Assembly: GCA_964625865.1 (NCBI GenBank)
Contig: CAZVEV010000111.1
Span: 1-17,302, forward strand
Direction: 5' to 3'
Length of the DNA stretch: 17,302 nucleotides
Origin: CAZVEV01 sp964625865
Lineage (GTDB): Bacteria; Planctomycetota; Phycisphaerae; SM23-33
Part shown: positions 7,191 to 14,162 of the stretch, one piece after another
How the letters are laid out: each line of letters begins with the position of its first letter
Numbering within the stretch: the stretch's first letter is position 1
Notes under the pieces: generated by a model
The model's database searches: none
Told to the model about the DNA's origin: nothing
What the model saw: only the letters and a program-made list of their open reading frames with translations
Made by a program: the position numbers and the translations under genes

Positions 7191-8006
7191 TCATCGCCGT
7201 CTCCGCCGCCGGGCCTGCAGGGCTCCGCCGCCCAGGACGAGAAGCCCCAGCGTCGCCGGTTCGGGGACGACCTCGATGTTGTCGTACCAGGCGCCGGCAT
7301 CCGTGTTGGTGTCATTGCCCGGTCCGGACCCGACGAGCGAGAACGACTTCAGGTCGGATACGCCCGCCGTGCGATAGGCCACGTCGTTCGCCTTGATCAC
7401 GTCGTTGACGTAGATGTCCATCGTCGTGGCGCCCAGGTCCAGCCGCACGTCGGTCAGGTTGTTAATCACGAACTGCCCGGGGTTGCCGTTGACGGCAGGC
7501 AGGCCGTTCTGGAGCGTGTGCTCGGCTCCCGACTGGTCCACGTATTTCAGCCGTCCCTTGGCGTTGTTACTCGTCCCATCCGTTGTGAAGATCAACTCGA
7601 AGACCTTGTTGCTCGAACTGTCGTAGCCCGTGAAGTAGTTCTTCTTCACGTTCGCGGTGTTGAGCGTCCGCACGATCTGCCAGTCCAGGGAGACTTCAAC
7701 CAGGCCTGTCGAAAGCGCAGGCGCCGTCCCGCTGATCGTCAGATCGAAGTCATACGGACCGCGGTCGCCCGCCAGGGCCTTGTCGCCGGCGTCGGTCGTG
7801 GACCGGTTGATCAGCGAGTCCTCGACGTGGTTGATCGTCCACGTTCCCCCCGTCGTGCCCGTGTCCAGGTTTGCCTTGGTCACATTACCGGCCCCCTGGT
7901 TGCTGCACGCGTTGAAGTCTGCCGACAGAATGGCTGCCGCAGATGCAGGTGCCGCGCAGATCAACACGGCGGCCGCGGTTACCGATCCGAGCACTCGATG
8001 GATCAT
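7191..8006 (-). CDS. P6: PEP-CTERM protein with unassigned beta-sandwich
   Basis: A 271-residue protein. The signal peptide (1-24, MIHRVLGSVTAAAVLICAAP) is related to that of P4. The ectodomain (25-246) starts ILSADFNACSN and ends WYDNIEV (240-246) just before the tail. This layout, an N-terminal strand with F/DF and a closing DNIEV, is common in planctomycetal concanavalin-like PEP-CTERM proteins, but I see none of the LamG signatures of P5 or P8. DVRLDLGATTMDIYVNDV looks like the core beta hairpin. The tail is PEP 248-250, GLLVLGGGALQ, ARRRRRR. The 94-bp spacer upstream is the longest inside the P10-P4 run and is a mosaic of two homology blocks. Function unknown. Confidence 0.92.
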   Translation of the reverse strand: MIHRVLGSVTAAAVLICAAPASAAAILSADFNACSNQGAGNVTKANLDTGTTGGTWTINHVEDSLINRSTTDAGDKALAGDRGPYDFDLTISGTAPALSTGLVEVSLDWQIVRTLNTANVKKNYFTGYDSSSNKVFELIFTTDGTSNNAKGRLKYVDQSGAEHTLQNGLPAVNGNPGQFVINNLTDVRLDLGATTMDIYVNDVIKANDVAYRTAGVSDLKSFSLVGSGPGNDTNTDAGAWYDNIEVVPEPATLGLLVLGGGALQARRRRRR

Positions 8007-8056
8007 GATGTCTTCCCTTTCGGTGTCATCAGTGTGTGTTTCAAAACAGTCACCTG
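7996..8056 (-). repeat. Homology block A, copy 2 (start of P6)
   Basis: Partner of 6175-6235. It includes the first codons of P6 and its ribosome binding sequence AAAGGGAAG. It ends at CACCTG (plus strand), exactly where homology block B begins. Confidence 0.75.
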
Positions 8057-8181
8057 TCCGCTGTTGTACAGGCTCACACCGTTATCTTCGTTGTGTCGGA
8101 TCATACCGCCCGCCTCCGCCGCCGAACCAGCAGGACCCCGCCGCCCAGGACGAGAAGCCCCACCGTCGCCGGTTCGGGGAT
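8051..8181 (-). repeat. Homology block B, copy 1 (3' end of P7 plus spacer)
   Basis: These 131 bp match 14119-14249 without gaps and with 4 mismatches by eye, about 97% identity. The block covers the P7 PEP-CTERM tail, the stop codon, the GACACAACGAAGA spacer motif and most of the spacer. The ectodomains of P7 and P12 next to it are very different, so a short segment has been duplicated or converted, not the whole gene. Confidence 0.85.
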
Positions 8182-9078
8182 CGCGTTGTAGGAGTCCAAC
8201 ACCTCTTGATCGGTCAGCGGGGCGTCGTACAGCCGGGCAATCGCGATGTCGCCGACGAAGCTTTCGAAGTCGTCGTTTCCGTTGCCAAAGCCGCCCGTGT
8301 TGCTGCCGCCCTTGCTGCCAACGCCTGAGTCGTCACTACTCTGGTTCCACCAATCACGCGTCGAATTCGTATCCGCGACCGGTTGTCCGTTGAAGTACAA
8401 GCGCAGCTTCTTGGTGGCGTGGGTAGGATCGACCACGCCGACGATCTGGTTGAAGTCGCCCAGCAGGCCGTTGTCCGCAGCATCGGTCAGAGCATGAGTG
8501 ATTTCCGTGGTGTTGGAGTTACGAGCGATACTGAAGGCGAGGTCCGCACCATTGGCGGTCTGTCGAATCCCAAGTCCGGCTCCGTTCCCGCCGCCGTTTT
8601 CAAAGAGAAGCTCGTCTGTGTTGGCATCGCCGTTGGTTCCGACGTCGGACCAGTTGCTGCGGTTCGGGCGGAACCACACTTCAAACGCGCTGCTGCGTTT
8701 GTTATTGTCCGAGTCGCTCCCCGCATACAGCGTGGGGTTGTCACCGGCGTGTGTGTCGGTAGTTGCCTTGTTCCCAGGGTTCGCGGCGGTCGCGTTGAAC
8801 GTGTACGCTCGCGTAATTGCCGAATAGGCGCTACCCGGATTGTCATTCGCTGTAACGCCGTTCAGTGACAAGTTGCGGACCTTGTCCGTGCCGCCGTTGT
8901 GAATGTCCGAATTGTTGACGTTCGGTTCCCACGTGGCGTTTGCGGTGTTGACTTCCTTGCTCGCATCGTATTCGTAGATGATCGTTGCCGGCGCCGAAGA
9001 CGCGGCGACAAGAGCCAGACCGGCGAACGCAACGGCGAGTTGGAGAAGAGGTCGGCGATTGGCCGCGATAGTCATCAT
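8101..9078 (-). CDS. P7: LamG-type PEP-CTERM protein, paralogue of P13
   Basis: A 325-residue protein beginning MMTIAANRRPLLQLAVAFAG; either of the two leading ATGs could be used, with GAGGTAAC just upstream. The long n-region with RR before the hydrophobic stretch resembles a Tat-like signal but lacks a full twin-arginine motif. The mature part starts YEYDASKEVNTANATWEPN, the N-terminal signature of the P10/P11/P13 group. LLFENGGGNGAGLGI and GDIAIARLYDAPLTDQEV (about 276-293) are LamG strands. P13 has the same signal peptide type, N-terminal motif and tail. The tail is PEP 301-303, GLLVLGGGVLLV, RRRRRAV. It is 44 bp from P8, as P13 is 59 bp from P14. Probably a cell-surface glycan-binding or adhesion protein; ligand unknown. 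Confidence 0.93.
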   Translation of the reverse strand: MMTIAANRRPLLQLAVAFAGLALVAASSAPATIIYEYDASKEVNTANATWEPNVNNSDIHNGGTDKVRNLSLNGVTANDNPGSAYSAITRAYTFNATAANPGNKATTDTHAGDNPTLYAGSDSDNNKRSSAFEVWFRPNRSNWSDVGTNGDANTDELLFENGGGNGAGLGIRQTANGADLAFSIARNSNTTEITHALTDAADNGLLGDFNQIVGVVDPTHATKKLRLYFNGQPVADTNSTRDWWNQSSDDSGVGSKGGSNTGGFGNGNDDFESFVGDIAIARLYDAPLTDQEVLDSYNAIPEPATVGLLVLGGGVLLVRRRRRAV

Positions 9079-9122
9079 GATGTTACCTCAGGTTCGTTGT
9101 GTCCTTCGTCGTGTTCCGCTGG

Positions 9123-9917
9123 TTATCTCGCCCGCCGCCGGCGGAAGGGCAGGACCGCCAGGCCGGCGGCGATCACGCCCAGCGTCGCCGGCTCGGGGAT
9201 GAAGGAGGCGTCGTAGTGGGCTTGAACTCGCGTGGCCGACAGTACGGAATCGTAGACGGCGACTTCGTCCACGAGTCCATCGAGGTCGGCTTCCAAGTTA
9301 AAACCGGTCCACGTGCTGCCCTTGTCCAGCGCGCGGGTGACCAGGGGCGATCCGTTCTTGTAGAAGGTCGCCGTGCCGTCGGTCGCGTCGAGATGCTCGA
9401 ACGTGAAGACGAAATGCTGCCACGTGTTCAGTTCGAATGTTCCGTTCCCCAGATCGCTGCTTTCAAACCGCTTGGCCGTTCCGCAGCAGCCGGTTCCCAC
9501 CCAGACCGGGCCGTTGTTGCCCGTGTGGAAGCGAAACTGGCTCCAGCCGGAGTCGGCACTGATCGTCTGGTTGTAGTTGGTGCGCGTCTGCGGGTTGATC
9601 CAGAACTCCACGCTGAAGTTGTCGCGGAGTCCCGTGACCGTGCCGAAGCTGACGCTCCCGCCGGCGAACTCGGCGGCGCCGTTTCCATCGGCAATAGCCC
9701 CGGACTGATTGAGGACGACCGAACCGCTAATCGTCCCGTCGTTGTTGTTCGCCGTCTCGTCGAAGAACGTCGGGCCCGAGGTCTCGTCCAGACGCCAGTA
9801 GCCCATCGGACTGTCGCTGAGGACCGCCTCCGAATAGGGGCTGCCTACCGCCGTCGCCCCGGCAACGAAGGTCGTCACGGCGACGACGCACACTACAGCA
9901 ACTCTTGAATTCCTCAT
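9123..9917 (-). CDS. P8: LamG-domain PEP-CTERM protein (YWRL type)
   Basis: A 264-residue protein. The signal peptide is 1-23 (MRNSRVAVVCVVAVTTFVAG). Residues 26-239 are a compact LamG domain: YSEAVLSDSPMGYWRLDE near the start (compare P5), FSVEFWINPQ, WQHFVFTFEHLD, and the closing LVDEVAVYDSVLS with RVQAHYDASF. A vicinal Cys pair (GTGCCGTAK) is notable because most neighbours have no cysteine in the ectodomain; it could form a small disulfide loop or bind metal, which cannot be told. The tail is PEP 241-243, LGVIAAGLAVLPF, RRRRAR, nearly identical to P14 although the two ectodomains are of different LamG types. The ribosome binding site is AAAGG in AAAGGTAGACATAATG. Confidence 0.93.
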   Translation of the reverse strand: MRNSRVAVVCVVAVTTFVAGATAVGSPYSEAVLSDSPMGYWRLDETSGPTFFDETANNNDGTISGSVVLNQSGAIADGNGAAEFAGGSVSFGTVTGLRDNFSVEFWINPQTRTNYNQTISADSGWSQFRFHTGNNGPVWVGTGCCGTAKRFESSDLGNGTFELNTWQHFVFTFEHLDATDGTATFYKNGSPLVTRALDKGSTWTGFNLEADLDGLVDEVAVYDSVLSATRVQAHYDASFIPEPATLGVIAAGLAVLPFRRRRAR

Positions 9918-9987
9918 TATGTCTACCTTTCGCTTCTCTCAGGCTCTCCGCACGTTTGTCTGGTCATTCCGGTTACTTCCTCGGGCG
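9918..9987 (-). other. P9-P8 intergenic spacer
   Basis: This 70-bp spacer lacks the GACACAACGAAGA motif found in most of the other spacers. It has AAAGG before the P8 ATG and no clear hairpin or promoter. P8 is therefore likely read from upstream. Confidence 0.4.
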
Positions 9988-10842
9988 CTACCGTCTCCGC
10001 CGCGGACGGCGGACGGCCAGGGTCAAGAGGCCAATCGTGGCCACGGCGAGCGTCGCCGGTTCGGGGACGGTGTACGCCTCGGCGTAGGTGTCGGCGATCT
10101 TGATCGAATCGACGAACACCTTCTGCCCGTCTTCGAAGCTGAATATCCGCGCGTGGAACGTCGAGATGGTCGAGACCGTGTTACTTGCATTGCCTGATCG
10201 CGATGCGGCCGGGTTCACTTCCGTTGTCTGGTCGACGAACATGGCGACCGTGTTGTAGGGGTCCGTTGTCTGCGTGCCGCTCTTGCCGATCCGCAAGACA
10301 ATCGATCGCGTCACGTCGTCGGTGTGAAACGTTGTCGTCGAGTTGGTCGACTTCGTGTGATCGCCCGTGCGGACGAAATAGGGATTGTTCTCGGCGTTGC
10401 GCACGCCGCCGCTGACGCCGGTCGCATTGGCACTGCCCAGACCGTTGTTGAAGTAGAACTGAAGGAAGTCACCGCTGTCGAATCCGCCGGTGGTCCGCAG
10501 CAGGAACCCGACGTAGATGCTCTTGTCGGGATCGTTCTGAGCGGGGAACGTCCTCTCCAGAACGTTCTCGTCGTCGCTGACGGCGCCCCCGACCGCCGCA
10601 AGCTGCGCCGCCAGGCCCGTGCCGGGAATCACGTCATCTTCGACCGTGCCGTCAGAGTTGCCCGTACCGTCGCTGCTGTTCCAGTTTCCGCCCCAGCCGC
10701 TGCCGCCGCTGAGCCCGTTGAGTGAGTCGTTGGCGGTATAGCTGCCGAAATCATCCGACGCGATCGTCGCGGCCGACGCCGAACCGGCGCCGAGGACGCC
10801 TATCGCCGCGATCATCGCCCCGCAGAAAACTCGCTTCATCAT
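9988..10842 (-). CDS. P9: PEP-CTERM protein with FESY-type concanavalin-like module
   Basis: A 284-residue protein. The signal peptide (1-24, MMKRVFCGAMIAAIGVLGAG) is of the P1/P2/P11 class. The whole ectodomain (25-258) is the module seen at the N-terminus of P3: DDFGSYTANDSLNGLSGG (30-47) with following GSGWGGNW, SIYVGFLLRTTGGFDSGDF, LQFYFNNG, and the last strand VFVDSIKIADTYAEAYT. In P3 a DNRLRE-like domain follows; here the tail follows directly, so P9 is a one-domain version. The tail is PEP 260-262, LAVATIGLLTLAV, RRPRRRR. GGAGAGGTGACGAC stands directly before the first ATG. A short ORF upstream ends on the start codon. It lies 63 bp after P10. Ligand unknown. Confidence 0.92.
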   Translation of the reverse strand: MMKRVFCGAMIAAIGVLGAGSASAATIASDDFGSYTANDSLNGLSGGSGWGGNWNSSDGTGNSDGTVEDDVIPGTGLAAQLAAVGGAVSDDENVLERTFPAQNDPDKSIYVGFLLRTTGGFDSGDFLQFYFNNGLGSANATGVSGGVRNAENNPYFVRTGDHTKSTNSTTTFHTDDVTRSIVLRIGKSGTQTTDPYNTVAMFVDQTTEVNPAASRSGNASNTVSTISTFHARIFSFEDGQKVFVDSIKIADTYAEAYTVPEPATLAVATIGLLTLAVRRPRRRR

Positions 10843-10891
10843 GTCGTCACCTCTCCACTGGTGTACAGGCTCATGCCGCTATCTTCGTTGT
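10829..10891 (-). repeat. Homology block C, copy 1 (start of P9 plus spacer)
   Basis: These 63 bp match 14100-14162 (start of P11) without gaps and with 4 mismatches by eye. The block contains the first codons, the ribosome binding site and the spacer up to the CTTCGTTGT motif (plus strand). P9 and P11 share this 5' block but have different ectodomains and tails. Confidence 0.75.
10839..10874 (-). other. Possible 11-codon leader ORF before P9 (MSLYTSGEVTT)
   Basis: On the coding strand an ATG at 10874 opens a frame encoding MSLYTSGEVTT, whose TGA overlaps the P9 start as ATGA. The sequence before P11 encodes MSLYNSGEVTT with the same overlap. The GGA GAG GTG codons are also the P9 ribosome binding site, so conservation may only reflect that site. 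It could couple translation, or be chance. Confidence 0.25.
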
Positions 10892-10905
10892 TGTGTTAAA
10901 GGACT

Positions 10906-12405
10906 CTACCGTCCCCGCCGCCGGCGTATGCTGACGCCCATCAGGCCCAGAACGACCACCGCCAGCGTCGACGGTTCGGGGACGTACGTTGCGGTGAACA
11001 CGGGGTCGCCGATCTGGACTTCTTCCTGATCGCCGCCGGACCAGCCTCCGCCGCTGTAGATGAGGCGCGCCTGAACATCGGTCAACCCCACGTTGTCCAG
11101 CGACGTCAAGGTCTCCGTGGTGTCGCCATAGGAGAATCTGTTGGTTCCGACGCCATCGTCGGCAAGCGTGAGGGAACTGAGCACCGTCTCGCCGACGGCG
11201 TCGTAGATCTCGAACCGTAGGGAATCGTCTGATTCCAGCGTGCCCTCCATGTCCTGCGTGAACGTCAACGTCAAGTCGATGTCCGTCGCGCCGGCGGGGA
11301 TCGTCAGGTCCATCACCGCCAGTACCGTGTCTACTGCGGGTTCCTGGGCGGCCGTGAAGGTGCCTTCGAGCACGAAGTCACCGACCGCCCAGCCCACCGT
11401 GTCGTTCGTGTCGTTGTCGGTTTCATTGCCGTCGGTATCGCCGTTGACCGTTCCGGCCGACGTGGTCCCGATTCCGTCATCGGCTGTTCCAACGTCGGTT
11501 AAGACGCCATAGAAGTTGGTGCCGGAGTTGAAGGACCCTTCCTGAACGCCGGTCCAGCCCAGTGCCTGAACTCTGCGGGCAGTCGACTTGTAGCTGGCGA
11601 GGACTTCCGCGGGCGTAAGGACCTGATCACGGTACACACGGAAGATCGCGATCCTGCCGTCAAAGCTCTCGGTGCTCGACTGGCCGTTCCCGATGCCACC
11701 CGTGTTCGAACCGCCCCGGGTACCAACGCCTGCCGCGTCGCCGCCTGTCCATTTGCTGCCACCCGACGTCGCCGTGTCTTGCTGAGTCCCGTTGACGTAC
11801 AAGACCATGGCGCCGCTGCTGAAGTCATAGGTGCCGACGACCTGGATGAACTCGTCGGCGATCGAGGAGATATTGCGATCCGTCTGGGCAGTTGTGCTCG
11901 CCCGCCGGTATTCGACCTTGTTGTCATCGATGAAGAACCCGAATCCAGTTCCGCCTCCGTCCTCGAAGAGAATCTGGCCGTTGGCCGGCGTGGGAGCGAT
12001 GTTATCGGGCTTGAACCACATTTCCATCGATACCGATTCGTTCGACCAATCGCCGGTCGCGTTCAAGAACGAACGACGAGTTGACGTTCCGGCGGTGCTC
12101 AGCAGCGCACCGCCCACGTTGGGATTAGGGTCGTCGGTGAAACCGCCCGGAAAGTCATAAGCGTACGTGATGCCGGGCATCGAGCTGCCGCTGGCAACGC
12201 GGGCGACACCGTTGGCCGTGTCGAGTTCGAAGTCAAACCCCGACGGGGTCCCCGGGGCGAGGTCTTCCCAACGCCCGTCGCCGTCGGTGTCCTGGCTGGC
12301 GTCGACCTCAAAACTGATCGTTGCCGCACGGGCCGTGGTGACAATGGCCAGACCGCCCAACGCGACGACGGCGACCGCGACGAGAACGAAACGTGACTTT
12401 TTCAT
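10906..12405 (-). CDS. P10: LamG plus membrane-proximal module, PEP-CTERM protein
   Basis: A 499-residue protein from the ATG at 12405, where GGGAG lies 7 nt upstream and the signal peptide MKKSRFVLVAVAVVALGG begins; a longer ORF start at 12471 would run through the conserved leader. Residues 30-275 are a LamG domain with the signature FEVDASQDTDGDGRWEDL (32-49), whose DTDGDG resembles a calcium-binding loop, then ILFEDGGGTGFGFFIDD (145-161), GGDAAGVGTRGGSNTGG (221-237) and SFDGRIAIFRVYRDQVLT (247-264). Residues 283-474 are the module shared with P4 and P11 (LTLTFTQDMEGTLE 378-391, VQARLIYSGGGW 444-455, QIGDPVFTATY 464-474). The tail is PEP 476-478, LAVVVLGLMGVSI, RRRRGR. Collinear with P11 over its whole length except the signal peptide and tail. 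Probably first gene of the P10-P4 unit. Confidence 0.94.
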   Translation of the reverse strand: MKKSRFVLVAVAVVALGGLAIVTTARAATISFEVDASQDTDGDGRWEDLAPGTPSGFDFELDTANGVARVASGSSMPGITYAYDFPGGFTDDPNPNVGGALLSTAGTSTRRSFLNATGDWSNESVSMEMWFKPDNIAPTPANGQILFEDGGGTGFGFFIDDNKVEYRRASTTAQTDRNISSIADEFIQVVGTYDFSSGAMVLYVNGTQQDTATSGGSKWTGGDAAGVGTRGGSNTGGIGNGQSSTESFDGRIAIFRVYRDQVLTPAEVLASYKSTARRVQALGWTGVQEGSFNSGTNFYGVLTDVGTADDGIGTTSAGTVNGDTDGNETDNDTNDTVGWAVGDFVLEGTFTAAQEPAVDTVLAVMDLTIPAGATDIDLTLTFTQDMEGTLESDDSLRFEIYDAVGETVLSSLTLADDGVGTNRFSYGDTTETLTSLDNVGLTDVQARLIYSGGGWSGGDQEEVQIGDPVFTATYVPEPSTLAVVVLGLMGVSIRRRRGR

Positions 12406-12412
12406 GCCTGCA

Positions 12413-12417
12413 CTCCC
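12413..12417 (-). promoter_or_regulatory. Ribosome binding site of P10
   Basis: GGGAG on the coding strand, 7 nt before the ATG at 12405, within GGGAGTGCAGGCATG. The P12 site is identical in sequence and spacing. Confidence 0.7.
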
Positions 12418-12505
12418 TCGGCTACATACGATAAGTGTCCAGGCGAAACCGAAGGTGTACACAGCCTCCACCTCACGGAAGACTTCGCCCGGCTCAAGGC
12501 GTTGG

Positions 12506-12524
12506 GCCGGTGACGTTCACCGGC
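12506..12524 (-). promoter_or_regulatory. Perfect inverted repeat in P10 leader
   Basis: GCCGGTGACGTTCACCGGC: 8-bp arms with a 3-nt centre. It lies 10 nt past the candidate -10 in the transcription direction, so it would be at the very 5' end of the RNA or act as an operator. No T-tract follows on the coding strand, so it is not a standard terminator. P12 has the same repeat with 7-bp arms. Confidence 0.6.
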
Positions 12525-12534
12525 ACTGACAACA

Positions 12535-12569
12535 ATACTACACTATACAGCCGACTCTGCAAGAGAAAA
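12535..12569 (-). promoter_or_regulatory. Candidate promoter of P10
   Basis: On the coding strand, TTGCAG (12557-12562) and TAGTAT (12535-12540) are 16 nt apart, a possible sigma-70-type pair. TTTTCT (12564-12569) with TATAGT (12542-12547), also 16 nt apart, is an alternative. The -35 side is identical before P12. The match is moderate and experimental start sites are unknown. Confidence 0.4.
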
Positions 12570-12610
12570 GTCGCTCGCGCCGGCCTGATATTCCTTTCGT
12601 ACGGCTGCAA

Positions 12611-14113
12611 CTAGGCCCGTCTGCGCCGGCGAACCATCAGGACTCCGCCGCCCAGGACGAGAAGCCCCACCGTCGCCGGCTCGGGGACGTACGTTGCGGT
12701 GAACACGGGGTCGCCGATCTGGACTTCTTCCTGATCGCCGTCGGCCCAACCCTGCGCCCCACTGAGGTAGATGATCCGCGCCTGAACGTGGGTCAGCCCC
12801 GTGTTGTCCAGCGACGTCAGGGTCTCCACGCTGTCGTCGACGGTGAAGGGGTTGGCTCCGGTGTCGTCGGCAAGGGTGAGCGAACTGAGCACCGTGTCTC
12901 CGACGACGTCGTAGATCTCGAACCGGAGCGAATCGTTCGGTTCCAGCGTGCCTTCCATGTCCTGGGTGAACGTCAACGTCAGGTCGATGTCCGTCTTTCC
13001 GGCGGGGATCGTCAGGTCCATCACCGCCAGCACGTCGCCGACATCGGGTTCCGTAACAGACGAGAAGTTGCCCTCAAGCACGTAATCGCCGGGGGCCCAT
13101 CCGATGGCGTCGTCACCGTCGGCGTTCGTGTGTGCACCGTCACCGGTGAAGGAACCCGACGCGTTGGTTCCGCTCTCGTCGGCGCCAGCCGTTACGATGG
13201 TTCCGAAGTAGTCGCCTACGCTGGCCCCGGCGGTCTCGACGTCGGTCCAGCCCTGAACCGTCAGCCCGTTCACAATGGCGTTGTAGTTGTCCTCGACTTC
13301 CTGCGCGGTTAGCACCTGGTCGCGATACACGCGGAAGACGGCGATCTGGCCGTCGAAGCTCTCGGTGCTCGATTGACCGTTTCCGATCCCGCCGGTGTTG
13401 TTTTGGCCACGGGTCCCCAGACCGGCGTTGTCACCGCCCGACCAGTTATTGCCGGTAACGCCCGTATCGGGCGTGCCCACTTCGCTGCCGTTAACATACA
13501 GTTTCATTGTCCCCGATGTCGTGTATTCCCATGTCCCGACGACCTGAATGAAGTCGCCGGTGAGGCCGGAAATGCTGGAGTTGACCTGGCCGGTGCCGGT
13601 GGCCCGGCGAAAGCGGATCAGGTCGTCGTCCACAAAGAAGCCGATTCCAGTCCCGCCCCCGTCCTCGAAGAGAATCTGGCCGTTGTCTGGCGAGGGATTG
13701 GTGTTATCGGGCTTGAACCAGATTTCAATCGTCACGTCCTGGCCGCTGTTTGTCCAAGACCCACCGGTCGAGTTCGCAAAGGAACGCGTTGCGGTCCCCG
13801 GATCGGTCTCGATGAGTTCAGCGCCCGCCACGTTACCGGTTGCGCCACCTACAAACTGATAGGCGTGCGTAATCCCCAGATACGAACTCCCGCCCGCGAC
13901 GCGCGTGACCGCGTCGGCGCCTGTCGTGTCCAGCAGGAACTCCGAGCCTGAGGGATTTCCGCTGGTCAGGTCTTCCCAGCGATCGTCGGCGTCGACGTCA
14001 TGGCTGGCATCGACGTAGAAATCGTAGCCTGACGTGATGGCTGCATCGGCCACCGCGACGCCCCAAACGCATCCCGCGGCGATTGCCGCCCCGAAAAGAA
14101 CTCGCTTCATCAT
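12611..14113 (-). CDS. P11: LamG plus membrane-proximal module, PEP-CTERM protein
   Basis: A 500-residue tandem paralogue of P10, with the same domain order and nearly the same length. Signal peptide 1-24 (MMKRVLFGAAIAAGCVWG), of the P1/P2/P9 class. LamG domain about 30-280: YDFYVDASHDVDADDRWEDL (30-49), ILFEDGGGTGIGFFVDD (147-163), NWSGGDNAGLGTRGQNNTGG (223-242), SFDGQIAVFRVYRDQVLT (252-269), then EVEDNYNAI. Module 288-475: LTLTFTQDMEGTLE (378-391), HVQARIIYLSGAQGW (442-456), QIGDPVFTATY (465-475). The tail, PEP 477-479, VGLLVLGGGVLM, VRRRRRA, differs from P10 and belongs to the P7/P12/P13 type, so P10 and P11 share the ectodomain but not the two ends. GAGGTGA lies 5 nt before the first ATG. 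It lies 55 bp after P12. Function unknown. Confidence 0.94.
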   Translation of the reverse strand: MMKRVLFGAAIAAGCVWGVAVADAAITSGYDFYVDASHDVDADDRWEDLTSGNPSGSEFLLDTTGADAVTRVAGGSSYLGITHAYQFVGGATGNVAGAELIETDPGTATRSFANSTGGSWTNSGQDVTIEIWFKPDNTNPSPDNGQILFEDGGGTGIGFFVDDDLIRFRRATGTGQVNSSISGLTGDFIQVVGTWEYTTSGTMKLYVNGSEVGTPDTGVTGNNWSGGDNAGLGTRGQNNTGGIGNGQSSTESFDGQIAVFRVYRDQVLTAQEVEDNYNAIVNGLTVQGWTDVETAGASVGDYFGTIVTAGADESGTNASGSFTGDGAHTNADGDDAIGWAPGDYVLEGNFSSVTEPDVGDVLAVMDLTIPAGKTDIDLTLTFTQDMEGTLEPNDSLRFEIYDVVGDTVLSSLTLADDTGANPFTVDDSVETLTSLDNTGLTHVQARIIYLSGAQGWADGDQEEVQIGDPVFTATYVPEPATVGLLVLGGGVLMVRRRRRA

Positions 14114-14162
14114 GTCGTCACCTCTCCGCTGTTGTACAGGCTCATACCGTTATCTTCGTTGT
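14100..14162 (-). repeat. Homology block C, copy 2 (start of P11 plus spacer)
   Basis: Partner of 10829-10891, 4 mismatches in 63 bp by eye. It overlaps homology block B copy 2, so this spacer is related to the spacers before both P9 and P6. Confidence 0.75.
14110..14145 (-). other. Possible 11-codon leader ORF before P11 (MSLYNSGEVTT)
   Basis: The ATG at 14145 opens a short frame whose TGA overlaps the P11 start as ATGA. Compared with the copy before P9, one codon is replaced (Asn/Thr) and one is changed silently (AGC/AGT). A weak GAAG lies about 8 nt upstream of its ATG. Translation is unproven. Confidence 0.25.

Larger units (their letters stand above)
12406..12590 (-). promoter_or_regulatory. 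Leader of P10, copy of a conserved leader element
   Basis: This region matches the P12 leader over most of its length. Identical runs: 12465-12500 with 15197-15232 (36 nt), 12550-12569 with 15282-15301 (20 nt), and 12571-12587 with 15303-15319 (17 nt). Coding-strand order is a promoter-like motif, an inverted repeat, the 36-nt run, TTCGCCTG, then the ribosome binding site. The high conservation outside coding sequence points to a regulatory DNA site or a structured 5' RNA of about 130-150 nt. I do not recognise a known riboswitch. Confidence 0.6.

Noticed and set aside
7149..7194. Longer start of P5 at 7194 overlapping the P6 stop as ATGA
   Set aside because: It would put 15 mostly polar and charged residues before a complete signal peptide, and the internal ATG has its own GGAG. 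It is kept only as an alternative.
5977..7377. Long plus-strand open frame opposite P4, P5 and P6
   Set aside because: It crosses three well-supported minus-strand genes and their spacers; the protein has no recognisable features. The other plus-strand frames are dismissed for the same reason.
12506..12524. Inverted repeat as an intrinsic terminator of P11
   Set aside because: No T-tract follows on the coding strand, the stem is short, and it sits beyond a candidate promoter in a conserved leader of P10. The same holds for the copy at 15239-15255.
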